32,517 nt of DNA from Nocardia gamkensis NBRC 108242 (GCF_001612985.1 NZ_BDBM01000049.1:1-32517), one strand, 5' to 3'. Positions 1 to 7,407 are shown, numbered from the stretch's first letter. Program-made: numbers and translations. Notes: generated by a model from the sequence alone, not told the origin.

Positions 1-112
1 AAACACTCCTATTTAATCACAAAAACAAAAATAGTCAATAGGCGACACTTTGAAATGGCTGACCGGGTAAGTCGGACGACTCTGCTCCATCGGGAAAGCG
101 TAAACAACCAAA

Positions 113-148
113 ATAGGGGCCGTATCGCGGATGCGATACGGCCCCTAT
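113..148 (-). terminator. Rho-independent terminator of the locus A leftward operon
   Basis: A perfect 16-bp inverted repeat (113-128 pairs with 133-148) encloses a GGAT loop. Read leftwards, the stem is followed by a short run of T (TTTT, from positions 113-110). It lies 15 bp past the stop codon of the last gene of the leftward operon. Seen directly; the terminator function is inferred from stem strength and placement. Confidence 0.85.
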
Positions 149-163
149 CAATTGGGAATGGTT

Positions 164-430
164 TTATAGCTCATCATCCTCCACAATCGGCAATACCTCC
201 GTATCATCCTCATCACTCCACCAGCGCACCGGCAGAGGTGGCAGTCGCCGGACGCCCTTATCTTCTTCCTCTTCGCTGTACTCCTCGTCCCATGGATTCT
301 GGCTCGGCATCCTCCCCGCCCGGTGCCGACCGGGATGCTCGTCCGAACTCCAGTACGCCCCAACCCGGTAACACAGCACTGCCGTGAAGATCACCGAGCC
401 GGGCCACAGAATCCAGACGAAGAGTCCCAT
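164..430 (-). CDS. Small single-pass membrane protein with acidic tail
   Basis: This is an 88-residue protein of unknown function. An N-terminal hydrophobic segment (about residues 3-26, rich in F, W, I, V and L) should span the membrane. The remaining 60 residues form a polar tail with an acidic stretch (EEYSEEEED) and an acidic C-terminus. ATG at 430 was chosen. A GTG at 433 sits directly after the stop of the upstream gene and is an equally good start. It is the last of four genes in a leftward operon whose members abut or overlap, and is followed by a strong terminator. I do not recognise a family. The gene is supported by its operon position and composition. Confidence 0.6.
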   Translation of the reverse strand: MGLFVWILWPGSVIFTAVLCYRVGAYWSSDEHPGRHRAGRMPSQNPWDEEYSEEEEDKGVRRLPPLPVRWWSDEDDTEVLPIVEDDEL

Positions 431-433
431 CAC

Positions 434-631
434 TCAGCAGTCGTCCTCGACCAGCAGCAAGTACGCCGCCTCAAGGTGCACGACGCACTCATCCGGGTGG
501 TGGCGCCGATGAATCTCCCGCAGTTCCTGAGCCCGCAGGACGGTCAGCTCCATCAGATGCGCGTGGCACATGAATTCAGCGAGTTTGCCGTCAGCTTGGA
601 CGAAGGTCCTGTGGTTCAAGGGTTCTGGCAC
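434..631 (-). CDS. Small His-rich conserved protein, paralogue of the 5876-6085 gene
   Basis: This 65-residue protein of unknown function starts at GTG 631, 12 bp after the DUF4254-type gene. It is clearly related to the product of 5876-6085: both share the blocks PEPLNHRTFVQADG, LAEFMC, LTV-RA-EL, IHR-HHPDEC and VHLEAAY-LL. A gene kept as two copies with this level of identity is almost certainly translated. The HHPDEC block could bind a metal, but that is inference. In both places it sits in a leftward operon near one copy of the zinc-ribbon XRE regulator, so it probably belongs to the same pathway. Confidence 0.75.
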   Translation of the reverse strand: MPEPLNHRTFVQADGKLAEFMCHAHLMELTVLRAQELREIHRRHHPDECVVHLEAAYLLLVEDDC

Positions 632-643
632 TGCGACCCCCGC

Positions 644-1132
644 TCACATATCCGGCGGCAGTCGCCGCCCCGTTGTCAGCTCCGCGACCAGGCAGTTGTA
701 GGCGTCGCTCATCCGAGCCACCCAGTAGGCGTCTTCGTGTGCTTGGCTGTCCAGATAGTTCAGCCAAAGCTCGGCCAAGCGCGAAACGACCAAGCCGACA
801 GTTTCGGTGTGCCAGACCCCGGCGACATGCTTTCGACTGCGGAGTACCGAGGCCACGATCTGGTCAATCGCAGCGGCGAGTGTGGCCAGCTGAACTTCGG
901 CGGCGTTGTAGTTCTTGACCATTTGCCGAAGAGCGTTGGAGGACAACAAATCCGGCTCGTTGAGCTTGCGGATAGCGTCGCGCCGCTTGTGGTGCACGGG
1001 GATCATGGCCGAGGCGGCGTCAGTCAGCTTGACCAACGGCGACGTCACCACGTCACCTCGGAAGGCACGTTGAAGATGCTCGGCGTTCGGAAACAAGGGC
1101 AGCTCGGTCATCACAGCGACAAGACCCTTCAC
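644..1132 (-). CDS. DUF4254-family protein
   Basis: This 162-residue, mostly helical protein contains the pattern I associate with DUF4254: a helix with IDQIVAS, then the HTETVG motif, a helix with VVSRLAELW, and a C-terminal block ending in LVAELTTGRRLP. The function of the family is not established. The start at 1132 overlaps the stop of the upstream 71-residue gene by four bases (ATGA), which indicates translational coupling. An internal ATG at 1111 (MTELPLFP) is an alternative start. The family assignment comes from recalled motif similarity, not a search. Confidence 0.7.
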   Translation of the reverse strand: MKGLVAVMTELPLFPNAEHLQRAFRGDVVTSPLVKLTDAASAMIPVHHKRRDAIRKLNEPDLLSSNALRQMVKNYNAAEVQLATLAAAIDQIVASVLRSRKHVAGVWHTETVGLVVSRLAELWLNYLDSQAHEDAYWVARMSDAYNCLVAELTTGRRLPPDM

Positions 1133-1344
1133 CGGGGTTTGCTCGTGGAGGGCACGACCCGGCCGGCGTCGCTGAGAGCCTGAAGCGCTGCCGCTTTACG
1201 CGGGCATTTCTTGGCGCGGCAGGCCACATGAAACTGCATCACGGTATGCGCCTGTCGGACAGTGAACGGTGCATCCGGAGCCAGATGGGTTTCCTGCTCG
1301 GTCATGTTGGCGAGTTGGTGGATGGCGAGCGTGCTGTACGGCAT
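1129..1344 (-). CDS. Small conserved protein with Cys-Pro-Arg-Lys motif
   Basis: This 71-residue protein is the first gene of the leftward operon. The start at ATG 1344 is chosen because GAGAGG lies nine bases upstream; an in-frame ATG at 1305 is the alternative. The C-terminal half reads like a short helical domain: VRQAHTVMQFH, then CRAKKCPRKAAALQAL, then DAGRVVP. Two cysteines in C-x4-C spacing precede PRK. I recall similar very short proteins in Nocardia and Streptomyces accessory loci but know no function. It overlaps the DUF4254-type gene by four bases. Confidence 0.6.
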   Translation of the reverse strand: MPYSTLAIHQLANMTEQETHLAPDAPFTVRQAHTVMQFHVACRAKKCPRKAAALQALSDAGRVVPSTSKPR

Positions 1345-1591
1345 GGGCTGGTACCTCTCGAAGTGATGTGGCCAGAGGCACCCAGTACCAAGGGCTTTCG
1401 CCACCTGCCCGGCTCACCGGGGCGGGTGCGCCGCCCAAGGGGACGGCGTCGGCTTGGTACCGGGTGCCAGGTTCAACCGTTGCCGATCGGGCCAATCCGC
1501 CGATATGCCGTATCCTGTACCGCCCCCATGCATTCCGGGCATACGCGCGTCGTATCGCGTCGGTCGGTGATGCCGTCCATAACGCCGGATG

Positions 1592-1646
1592 ACCAGCGGT
1601 TATGCGATATACATGGAACGTATAGCCCGTGTGTCCAACCGCTGGT
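1592..1646. promoter_or_regulatory. Inverted repeat and promoter-like module upstream of XRE-A
   Basis: ACCAGCGGTT (1592-1601) and AACCGCTGGT (1637-1646) form a perfect 10-bp inverted repeat around a 35-bp core. The core contains TATGCG at 1601 (overlapping the left arm by one base) and CGTATAG at 1619-1625. The segment 1611-1626 matches the region upstream of the second XRE gene (9948-9963) at 13 of 16 bases. It lies about 80 bp before the XRE-A start. An operator or promoter role is inferred from conservation between the two paralogous loci. Confidence 0.55.
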
Positions 1647-1657
1647 AATGTCCGCCC

Positions 1658-1676
1658 GACCAGGGAAAACGGCGCA
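1658..1676 (+). promoter_or_regulatory. Conserved leader block shared by the two XRE genes
   Basis: The 19-bp block here matches positions 9994-10012 at 17 of 19 bases. It lies 39 bp after the CGTATAG element here and 38 bp after it at the second locus, and 44 bp before the start codon here (50 bp at the second locus). Non-coding conservation with fixed spacing suggests a shared 5' leader or operator. The two differences (A/C and C/T) are scattered. Confidence 0.5.
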
Positions 1677-1701
1677 TGACCCGACCGGACCGAGGGCATT
1701 G

Positions 1702-3138
1702 ATGACGCGGGCACCCAAACCGCAGCGGTATTGCACACGTTGCGGCAACCGGCTGAACAGCTACAACGGGCAGACCTTCTGCGGCCCCTGCGAAGCCACG
1801 TTTCGCGAGGAGATGGCACACCCGCCGCAAGTCCCGTTCGGTTTCTGGCAGTCAGACCAAATACGCGATGCACTCGCGACGTGGCACATGGGCCGGGTTA
1901 TCGCTGCGTATCGGACACATCCGTACCACGGCAGAACACTGCCGCAGGAACTGGTCGCCAGCTGGCTCGGACTGACGCAAGCCCAGCTCAGCCGTGTGGA
2001 GAAGGGGCCGGCACCCGAGTACCTGTCGAAGCTGATCCGATGGGCCCAGGTCCTTGGTATCCCTGGAGACTTGTTGTGGTTCAAGCTGCCCGGTACGTCC
2101 GCCGCTACCCTCGATGATGTGAAGCGCCAAGATTTTCTCCGCGCCGCGCTTGGTGTCACGGCCGCCGGAGCTGCTGCGCCGCTGATGGAGCTACTGAGCA
2201 CGATCCAGCCCACGCCCGTGCCGTCGACGGTGGGCGCCACTGAAATTGAACAGATCCGCCGAACTGCCCGCGAGTTCAGCACCTGGGATCACGCTTACGG
2301 CGGCGGGCTTGTTCGTGAAGCGGTTGGCGCGCAACTTCGCTACGCGGTCAGCTTGCTGAACGCTCACTGCTCAGACCGACACCGAGCCGAACTTCAAAGT
2401 GCCGTCGGCTTCCTCGGACACACAGCGGGCTTTATGGCCTTCGACGCCTACGCTCATGCCGATGCTCGCAGTATGTTCCGTCTGGCTTGGACCTGTGCCG
2501 AAGAAGCGAGCGACTGGCATCTTCGAGGCAAGGTACTGTCCTCGATGGCCCGCCAAGCCGTTTGGTGTGGCAATCCTGACGATGGACTGACCTACATCGA
2601 ACTCGCGATGGTGCGCTCGGATCGTCTGACAGCAACCGAACGTGCCATGTTGCAGTCCGCTAGAGCCCGGGCACTAGCGAAACTTCACCGTGTCGAAGAG
2701 GCAATGTGGGCAGTCGGCCAAGCTGACGACGCATTTTCTCAGGCCTCGCCGCAGGATGATCCGCCATGGATGTCGTACTACGACGCCGCACAGCACTCAG
2801 GCGATACTGGTCATGCCCTGTTTGATCTGGCCGTACAGGGCCGGTTTGCCACCGAAGCGAAGCAGCGGCTCCAGACTGCTGTCACCGGACATACCGACAC
2901 GTATGTTCGGTCTCGTGCGATTTCCGGCATCAAACTGGCGTCGCTCACCATGGCAACTGGTGATCCGCTCGAAGCCGCCACGTTTGGCAATGCCGCGCTG
3001 GTCGACGCGGGGCATATCCGCTCACGCCGGGCTGCCGATGATCTGCGGGAACTGGCGAGGTACTCCAAGCAACATCGAACGGTGACGGAAGCCGCCGAAC
3101 TGCGGACGCGCATCGACAGTGTCGTGGCAGGGGTATGA
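1702..3138 (+). CDS. Zinc-ribbon/XRE/TPR-like transcriptional regulator (XRE-A)
   Basis: This 478-residue regulator has three parts. Residues about 8-28 form a zinc ribbon with two CxxC pairs (YCTRCG and CGPC). Residues about 75-110 contain an XRE helix-turn-helix (ELVASWLGLTQAQLSRVEKG). The long helical C-terminus resembles the TPR-like sensory region of actinobacterial XRE regulators. ATG 1702 is preferred because GAGGG precedes it and because its product aligns from the first residues with the paralogue at 10044-11483. The open frame runs further upstream, but that part has no similarity in the paralogue. The phosphotransferase gene overlaps its end by four bases, so the two are probably cotranscribed. 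It is divergent from the locus A operon and may control it. Confidence 0.9.
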   Translation: MTRAPKPQRYCTRCGNRLNSYNGQTFCGPCEATFREEMAHPPQVPFGFWQSDQIRDALATWHMGRVIAAYRTHPYHGRTLPQELVASWLGLTQAQLSRVEKGPAPEYLSKLIRWAQVLGIPGDLLWFKLPGTSAATLDDVKRQDFLRAALGVTAAGAAAPLMELLSTIQPTPVPSTVGATEIEQIRRTAREFSTWDHAYGGGLVREAVGAQLRYAVSLLNAHCSDRHRAELQSAVGFLGHTAGFMAFDAYAHADARSMFRLAWTCAEEASDWHLRGKVLSSMARQAVWCGNPDDGLTYIELAMVRSDRLTATERAMLQSARARALAKLHRVEEAMWAVGQADDAFSQASPQDDPPWMSYYDAAQHSGDTGHALFDLAVQGRFATEAKQRLQTAVTGHTDTYVRSRAISGIKLASLTMATGDPLEAATFGNAALVDAGHIRSRRAADDLRELARYSKQHRTVTEAAELRTRIDSVVAGV

Positions 3139-4031
3139 GCGAGACGACCGGAGGCGATGCGTCCGCGGTCCTTCGGTCAGCCTGTCTTGTGGCTGGAGTT
3201 GATCCGGTCGACGCTGAACTTCTGCGACACGGCGAAAATGTCATCTACCGGCTTCCTGGTGGCGTGGTCGTACGGATCAGCCGGCCGGGACAACAGGCTG
3301 CCGCTTTGCGTGAAGTGATAGTCGCCCGTTGGCTAGGGGCGTCAGGTGTCGATGCCGTACAGGTCGTGCCGGGTATCGAACAGCCAGTGGATATTGACGG
3401 ACGAGCCGTCACGTTCTGGCGCGAGTTGCCGCCCCATCATCACGGCAGGCCCGCGCAGGTGGCTGGTGCACTGAAGAAGCTTCATGACCTGGCGCCGCCA
3501 ACGACGTTCGACCTGGGAACGCTCGCGCCGTTCGTCCGGTTGGAGGATCGGATCGACGGAGCAAATTTTCTGCCTGACGATGACCGGCATTGGATGCGCG
3601 AGCACCTGGCGGAGTTGCGCCAGCGGTGGGACGAGCTGCCAAATGGCTTGCCGTGGTGTGTTATTCACGGTGACGCCTGGGTCGGCAATGTTGTGACCGC
3701 TGATGACGGCAGGGTGATCCTGCTGGATCTGGAGCGAACATCGCTCGGGCCGCCGGAGTGGGACTTGGTACATACGGCGATCAAGTGGTCGTCGTTCGGC
3801 TGGATCAGCGCGAAACAGTACGGCGAGTTCCGCGATGTATATGGGTATGACGTCACGGCGTGGGAGGGCTTCGACCTGCTGCGGGACATCCGGGAGTTCC
3901 GGATGACGACGATGGCGATGCAGGCGGTGAAGGCTGATCCGGAGTGGCGCGAGCAGACCGAACTTCGACTGAGGTCTATCCGTGGTTTTGAGGGATTACG
4001 GCCGTGGTCAGGCTGGCATGCCTTGGAATGA
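3135..4031 (+). CDS. Aminoglycoside phosphotransferase-like (APH/choline kinase fold) protein
   Basis: This 298-residue protein-kinase-like small-molecule phosphotransferase has the catalytic loop HGDAWVGNVV at about residue 179 (HGDxxxxN pattern) and a metal-binding segment DLERTSLGPPEWDL, the usual D-x-E/D of the APH family. The N-terminal nucleotide-binding lobe holds GVVVRISRP. The substrate cannot be read from sequence: members phosphorylate aminoglycosides, macrolides, homoserine, choline or other small molecules. The ATG overlaps the XRE-A stop (ATGA), which indicates coupling. The pairing suggests a small metabolite phosphorylated under XRE control, but that is inference. Resistance is one option, not the default. 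Confidence 0.88.
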   Translation: MSETTGGDASAVLRSACLVAGVDPVDAELLRHGENVIYRLPGGVVVRISRPGQQAAALREVIVARWLGASGVDAVQVVPGIEQPVDIDGRAVTFWRELPPHHHGRPAQVAGALKKLHDLAPPTTFDLGTLAPFVRLEDRIDGANFLPDDDRHWMREHLAELRQRWDELPNGLPWCVIHGDAWVGNVVTADDGRVILLDLERTSLGPPEWDLVHTAIKWSSFGWISAKQYGEFRDVYGYDVTAWEGFDLLRDIREFRMTTMAMQAVKADPEWREQTELRLRSIRGFEGLRPWSGWHALE

Positions 4032-4066
4032 GCGCATGAGATCGCTTGGAAGCTTCGCCTCGTGGA

Positions 4067-4108
4067 TTTTCGTGGAATAACGACGGTGCTAAAATAAGAG
4101 CAGGAAGT
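4067..4108 (+). promoter_or_regulatory. Putative promoter and ribosome binding site of the HEPN-like gene
   Basis: TAAAAT at 4090-4095 is a good -10 candidate in otherwise GC-rich DNA, and AGGAAG at 4102-4107 is a ribosome binding site five bases before ATG 4113. No convincing -35 is seen, only TTTTCG around 4067. This suggests the gene is transcribed separately from the XRE-APH pair. Confidence 0.4.
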
Positions 4109-4112
4109 TGGC

Positions 4113-5174
4113 ATGACTGATCCACAAAACGAGTCATCAGATGAGACAACGCGCAAACTGACGCCCGAAGAGATGCGGGCCTTTGAAGAGATGCGCAAGT
4201 CGATTATTTCTAAAATGTCCGGCATGAAGCTTCCGGAGTTGACGTTCCCTTTTCCGATCATAAAGTTCGAGTCGCCGTTGACTGATGCGATCGAACGGAT
4301 TAACTCCGCCAGGACAAGTTCGCTTATTGATCTATCGCGATCATTGACGGCTAATATGCCAAAATTTCATCTCGACCTACCGGCTCTTAGTATTGACTAT
4401 TCCCGCCTGTTTGGACCTACTCAAAATTTGCAAAATCTGGTATTGCGACACCAGGTTGACACGGCTAGTCTGGATGCTTTTAAGCGCATTTATGAAGAGC
4501 AGCGGCGGCAGTTCGAGAGCATTCTTGATCTCAGCTCATTTCAGAAGATAGTAGATTCATACTTTCCTCCAAATTGGCGTGGTGCGAAGTTTGACGACAC
4601 ATTGGATCTTGAGCTGCTGATCCTTGATGAGGGGCTTGCCCTGGGGTGGGTACCTGATGCAGACCTACTTCAAAAATTGTTTGACGCATCGACCCGACAG
4701 GAGCGCCGTAGGCTGCTGGGTCGGCACTGGAAGTCTATTTTGAAGTCCTGTCGGTCAAATCTTGTGTCAGTAGATGACTCTGAGCTTACGAGCTATCGAG
4801 ATTTTGCCCTCAAGGCGATAGATTCACTGGAAGCGGGTTTCACCGAAGGTGGGCAGGCCCTAGCGGCAAATCTGCTTGACACTATGCTGCGTGAAACCCT
4901 GGATGGTACCGACCGAAGACTAGTGACCCATCAAGGAAATCGGCTAGATCTCAACAGTTTGCCATTTCGCGCTAGCATTGTCTTTGGAGGCATCTGGGGC
5001 TCGTTCACCGAGTTCTGGGCCAGTCGCGGAGATGAGGTGCCCCGCGCCTACAGCCGACATGCCAGCGCTCATGCTGTTGGTAGGCGTCAATACTCGCGTA
5101 TCAACGCTGTCATTGCAATCATGCACGTCACCGCCTACATCAAACTGCTCGAAAGTGGTGACCTTAATCCGTAA
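4113..5174 (+). CDS. Hypothetical protein with C-terminal HEPN-like RX4H motif
   Basis: This 353-residue protein has no recognised N-terminal domain. Residues 1-170 are rich in charged helices and repeated short L/F-P segments (LPELTFPFP, FHLDLPALS). The C-terminal 120 residues look helical and end with RHASAH (R315, H320) followed by a helix around SRINAVIAIMHVTAYIKLLE. R-x4-H before a terminal helix is the signature of HEPN RNases, which serve in toxin-antitoxin and abortive-infection systems. The gene has visibly lower GC and freer third-position use than its neighbours, consistent with recent transfer. It ends two bases short of the convergent HTH gene. The HEPN call rests on one motif and predicted helicity and should be treated as tentative. 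Confidence 0.75.
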   Translation: MTDPQNESSDETTRKLTPEEMRAFEEMRKSIISKMSGMKLPELTFPFPIIKFESPLTDAIERINSARTSSLIDLSRSLTANMPKFHLDLPALSIDYSRLFGPTQNLQNLVLRHQVDTASLDAFKRIYEEQRRQFESILDLSSFQKIVDSYFPPNWRGAKFDDTLDLELLILDEGLALGWVPDADLLQKLFDASTRQERRRLLGRHWKSILKSCRSNLVSVDDSELTSYRDFALKAIDSLEAGFTEGGQALAANLLDTMLRETLDGTDRRLVTHQGNRLDLNSLPFRASIVFGGIWGSFTEFWASRGDEVPRAYSRHASAHAVGRRQYSRINAVIAIMHVTAYIKLLESGDLNP

Positions 5175-5176
5175 TC

Positions 5177-5773
5177 TCACCGCTCCCGCCCATGCGGATC
5201 ACGAAGGCTCACACCGGCGGCAATTAGCGCTTTGCCGACCGTGGTGGGGCTGAAGCCGAGCTTGTCGCCGATCCATGCGAGGGAACGACCAGAGCGGTAG
5301 AAGTCGACGGCCTCACTTACCTGCCGGTCGCTGAGGCCTTGGCGGCGGATGCTCGCGCCTTCCTCACGGAGGATTTTGAGGATGGTCCCCTTGGCGAGCT
5401 TGTGGTCGGTGACGAGTTGGTTGGAGCTGATGCCGCTCTCGTACTTGGCAACGATCTGGGCGCGTTCGTCTTGGCTTACCCGGCGCTTGAGCGCATGACG
5501 ATGCGGCGCAACGGGTTTGGGGTGACGCGGTACGATAGAGGCAAGGCGATCCTTCAGGGCCTGGAAGCGATCCCGTAGGTAATCCTTCCTGGCGTAACCT
5601 CCTACGAAGTCCACCAAAAGGTCTTTCAGCGACTCGCCACCTCTTCGGGTGGCGAGTTCTGTTTCCGGCAGCTGCCGCTTCAGCACATTTCGTGCCAGCA
5701 TCGCGGCTGTACCGGGTTCTTCACCTCGCTGCACGACCGTAGCTCCGGTTTGTACGGCATCCAACTCGGCCAA
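5177..5773 (-). CDS. Tandem helix-turn-helix protein resembling recombinase C-terminal regions
   Basis: This protein of up to 198 residues reads from TTG 5773; the first internal ATG codes for residue 25. The C-terminal half has two helix-turn-helix units: VSQDERAQIVAKYESGISSNQL followed by GTILKILREEGASIRR, and LSDRQVSEAVDFYRSGRSLAWI followed by SPTTVGKALIAAGVSLRD, ending in HGRER. This arrangement matches the DNA-binding tails annotated as recombinase/resolvase-like in actinobacteria. No serine-recombinase catalytic domain is present. The same frame continues upstream through a TAG at 5801-5803 to an ATG at 5872, so the gene may have lost its first codons (see 5774-5872). A second, shorter relative lies at 16745-17002. 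It may be a remnant or a domesticated regulator. Confidence 0.65.
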   Translation of the reverse strand: MAELDAVQTGATVVQRGEEPGTAAMLARNVLKRQLPETELATRRGGESLKDLLVDFVGGYARKDYLRDRFQALKDRLASIVPRHPKPVAPHRHALKRRVSQDERAQIVAKYESGISSNQLVTDHKLAKGTILKILREEGASIRRQGLSDRQVSEAVDFYRSGRSLAWIGDKLGFSPTTVGKALIAAGVSLRDPHGRER

Positions 5774-5872
5774 GGCCGGTTGTAGCTCATGTCCGGTGAT
5801 CTACTCGTTGAACACACATATCTGCTTGGAGATGTACTCCACACCAGCGTTCAGATTCTCGGCCGGCGACAT
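5774..5872 (-). pseudogene. Possible disconnected 5' end of the HTH gene (in-frame TAG)
   Basis: ATG 5872 begins three bases after the stop of the upstream small gene. It reads 23 codons (MSPAENLNAGVEYISKQICV and three more) to TAG at 5803-5801, then continues in the same frame through ITGHELQPA into the 5177-5773 product. The conceptual peptide runs on smoothly across the stop and the spacing fits the operon. A nonsense mutation, a sequencing error, or a chance open frame would all explain this. Confidence 0.4.
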
Positions 5873-5875
5873 CGC

Positions 5876-6085
5876 TCAGTCACCGCCTTCGATCAACAGT
5901 ATGTACGCCGCCTCCAGATGCACGATGCATTCGTCCGGATGGTGGTGGCGGTGGATATACAGCAGTTCCCTGGCGCGTTTCACAGTGAGATCAAGCAACT
6001 GCACTTGGCACATGAATTCGGCCAGCATGCCGTCCGCTTGGACAAAGGTTCTGTGGTTCAGAGGTTCTGGCGTAGCCATCGGCAT
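5876..6085 (-). CDS. Small His-rich conserved protein, paralogue of the 434-631 gene
   Basis: This 69-residue protein shares most of its length with the product of 434-631 (PEPLNHRTFVQADG, LAEFMC, IH-HHPDEC, VHLEAAY-LL). Function unknown. ATG 6085 overlaps the TGA of the preceding 62-residue gene (TGATG). A TTG three bases earlier is the alternative. It sits in a leftward operon divergent from the NUDIX gene. The duplication ties locus B to locus A and argues that this protein works with the XRE-linked enzymes, though how is unknown. Confidence 0.75.
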   Translation of the reverse strand: MPMATPEPLNHRTFVQADGMLAEFMCQVQLLDLTVKRARELLYIHRHHHPDECIVHLEAAYILLIEGGD

Positions 6086-6273
6086 CAATCCCGGAGCGCC
6101 GCGTAGGGCAGGAGCGGCAGATCTTCCCGCACGTTGTCATCGACGGTCATCGTGAGCCTCGGACAGTACTGCGCCAGTTCATCGGCAACGTTCCTGGCCT
6201 GTGTGGCGCCGGTTTGATAGTCCAGCCGCAGCGCACCGGACCCGATGTGGATGTGCCGCAGGTCTTTCATCAT
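6085..6273 (-). CDS. Small hypothetical protein, first gene of the locus B leftward operon
   Basis: This 62-residue protein begins MMKDLRHIHIGSGALRLDYQ and continues with TGATQARNVADELAQYCPRL, then VREDLPLLPY. A start at 6273 or 6270 is preferred because GGAGG and GGGGAG stand just upstream in GGGAGGAACGGGGAGATGATG, written without its last base where needed. The longer open frame reaching 6390 lacks such a site. I recognise no family. It is divergent from the NUDIX gene across about 220 bp and is translationally coupled to the next gene. Confidence 0.55.
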   Translation of the reverse strand: MMKDLRHIHIGSGALRLDYQTGATQARNVADELAQYCPRLTMTVDDNVREDLPLLPYAALRD

Positions 6274-6491
6274 CTCCCCGTTCCTCCCGTTGGCGACCGG
6301 GCCGCTACACGGCGGTCCCAGGGTCGAGCCTGGTCCGGGTGGCCGAACGGTTCTATACCGGCGGTTGCCCTGCGGGTATGCGTCCGGCACATATTCGGCA
6401 AGCTAGCCGCGGATTAGGCTCGGGGCGCTTCATGAGCTTCAGCCACCGGGACGCGGCATCAACGACAACATCTAAACGAAAGGAAGCATCT

Positions 6492-6959
6492 ATGAGTAGT
6501 ACGGCAACCGAGACGATCCAGCATGCAAAGCCACAGCGGCACAAGGTGACTGGCGACGTTCACTTGGTGCTGCGCTGTGGTGACACCGTCCTCTACGGGC
6601 AGCGCTACAACACCGGGTTCGAGGACGGCGCATGGCACTTGCCCGCCGGCCACCTGGAGGCTGGCGAATCCGTCGTCACCGCTCTGATCCGCGAAGCCGC
6701 CGAGGAGATCGGCGTGACGATCAGGCCGGAAGATGTGCAGTTCAGCCACATCATGCACAACTCGTCGTCCGGTGGCCGTATGGCGATCTTCTTCACCGTG
6801 ACGAACTGGCAGGGCGAGCCGACGAATTGTGAGCCCGATAAGTGCAGCGCGCTCGACTGGTTCGCGCTCGACGCTCCGCCGGATCGCATGATCGACTACT
6901 GCCGCACCGCGATGCGGCACATCGCCGAGGGCACACCGTTCTCGGTCTACGGTTGGTAG
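6492..6959 (+). CDS. NUDIX hydrolase
   Basis: This 155-residue protein has a full Nudix box, GHLEAGESVVTALIREAAEE followed by IGV, which fits GX5EX7REUXEEXGU and carries the metal-binding glutamates. Family members cleave nucleoside diphosphates linked to another moiety; the substrate here is unknown. ATG 6492 follows AAAGGAAG by six to seven bases. The frame extends upstream without similarity, so the short start is preferred. It is followed after four bases by the PfkB-like gene and is divergent from the small-protein operon. Its position beside nucleotide-kinase and sugar-kinase-like genes suggests a role in nucleotide-sugar or modified-nucleotide metabolism (inference). Confidence 0.9.
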   Translation: MSSTATETIQHAKPQRHKVTGDVHLVLRCGDTVLYGQRYNTGFEDGAWHLPAGHLEAGESVVTALIREAAEEIGVTIRPEDVQFSHIMHNSSSGGRMAIFFTVTNWQGEPTNCEPDKCSALDWFALDAPPDRMIDYCRTAMRHIAEGTPFSVYGW

Positions 6960-6963
6960 CGCT

Positions 6964-7407
6964 ATGACGCTCCAATCCGGCCCGGTGGTGTGCATCAGCT
7001 ACCTGGCGCTGGCGGAGCTGTGGAACCTGCCCCCGTTTCCGGTAGTGAACCATGGGGCGGAGATCCGAAGTATTCAGACCGGCGCGGCCTGGGTGGTTGC
7101 GACGGGGGGAGCGTTCTCCTTGGTCTCCGTCATCAGGTCGGAAACGGTGTCCATGCCCGGCTTCCCAGTGGAAGTTCGGCATGCCCATTGTGCAGGGGCA
7201 GCCTTCTCGGCGGGTTTGCTCTACGGCCTGCGGTCCGGATGGACGATGCATCGTGGCATGCTGATTGGAACGGCCAGCGGGGCGCTTCGGTGTGCACGAC
7301 ACCAGAGTGCCCCGCTGCCGACCTTGGCCGAGCTGCAAGCGTTCATCGCCTCGCGCTCGCAGTCCGTCGCAGCTAGAACAACTGCCACTCGTCCAGGCAG
7401 CCGATGA
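6964..7407 (+). CDS. Half-length, degenerate PfkB-like (ribokinase family) protein
   Basis: This 147-residue protein corresponds to the C-terminal half of PfkB/ribokinase enzymes. It shows a strand such as GAAWVVATGGAFSLVSV, then MPGFPVEVRHAHCAGAAFSA, then GLLYGL, and ends with LPTLAELQAF. In active family members the block before GLLYGL reads GAGDAF, with Asp as catalytic base and glycines as anion hole. Here it is CAGAAF, so the base is missing, as is the N-terminal substrate-binding half (usual length about 300). It may be a non-catalytic binding protein, a partner subunit, or a decaying gene. It starts four bases after the NUDIX stop and overlaps the convergent cupin-like gene by 35 bp. 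Confidence 0.7.
   Translation: MTLQSGPVVCISYLALAELWNLPPFPVVNHGAEIRSIQTGAAWVVATGGAFSLVSVIRSETVSMPGFPVEVRHAHCAGAAFSAGLLYGLRSGWTMHRGMLIGTASGALRCARHQSAPLPTLAELQAFIASRSQSVAARTTATRPGSR

Noticed and set aside
323..1183. Long plus-strand open frame opposite the locus A operon
   Set aside because: It is antisense to four overlapping, mutually coupled genes with paralogue or family support. High-GC DNA gives such shadows often.
1228..1701. Upstream extension of the XRE-A reading frame by 158 codons
   Set aside because: It has no counterpart in XRE-B, crosses the inverted repeat and conserved leader, and overlaps the opposite-strand operon start.
3135..4031. Calling the APH-like gene an antibiotic resistance gene
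   Set aside because: The fold is clear but the substrate is not, and coupling to an XRE regulator in a metabolic-looking locus does not indicate resistance.
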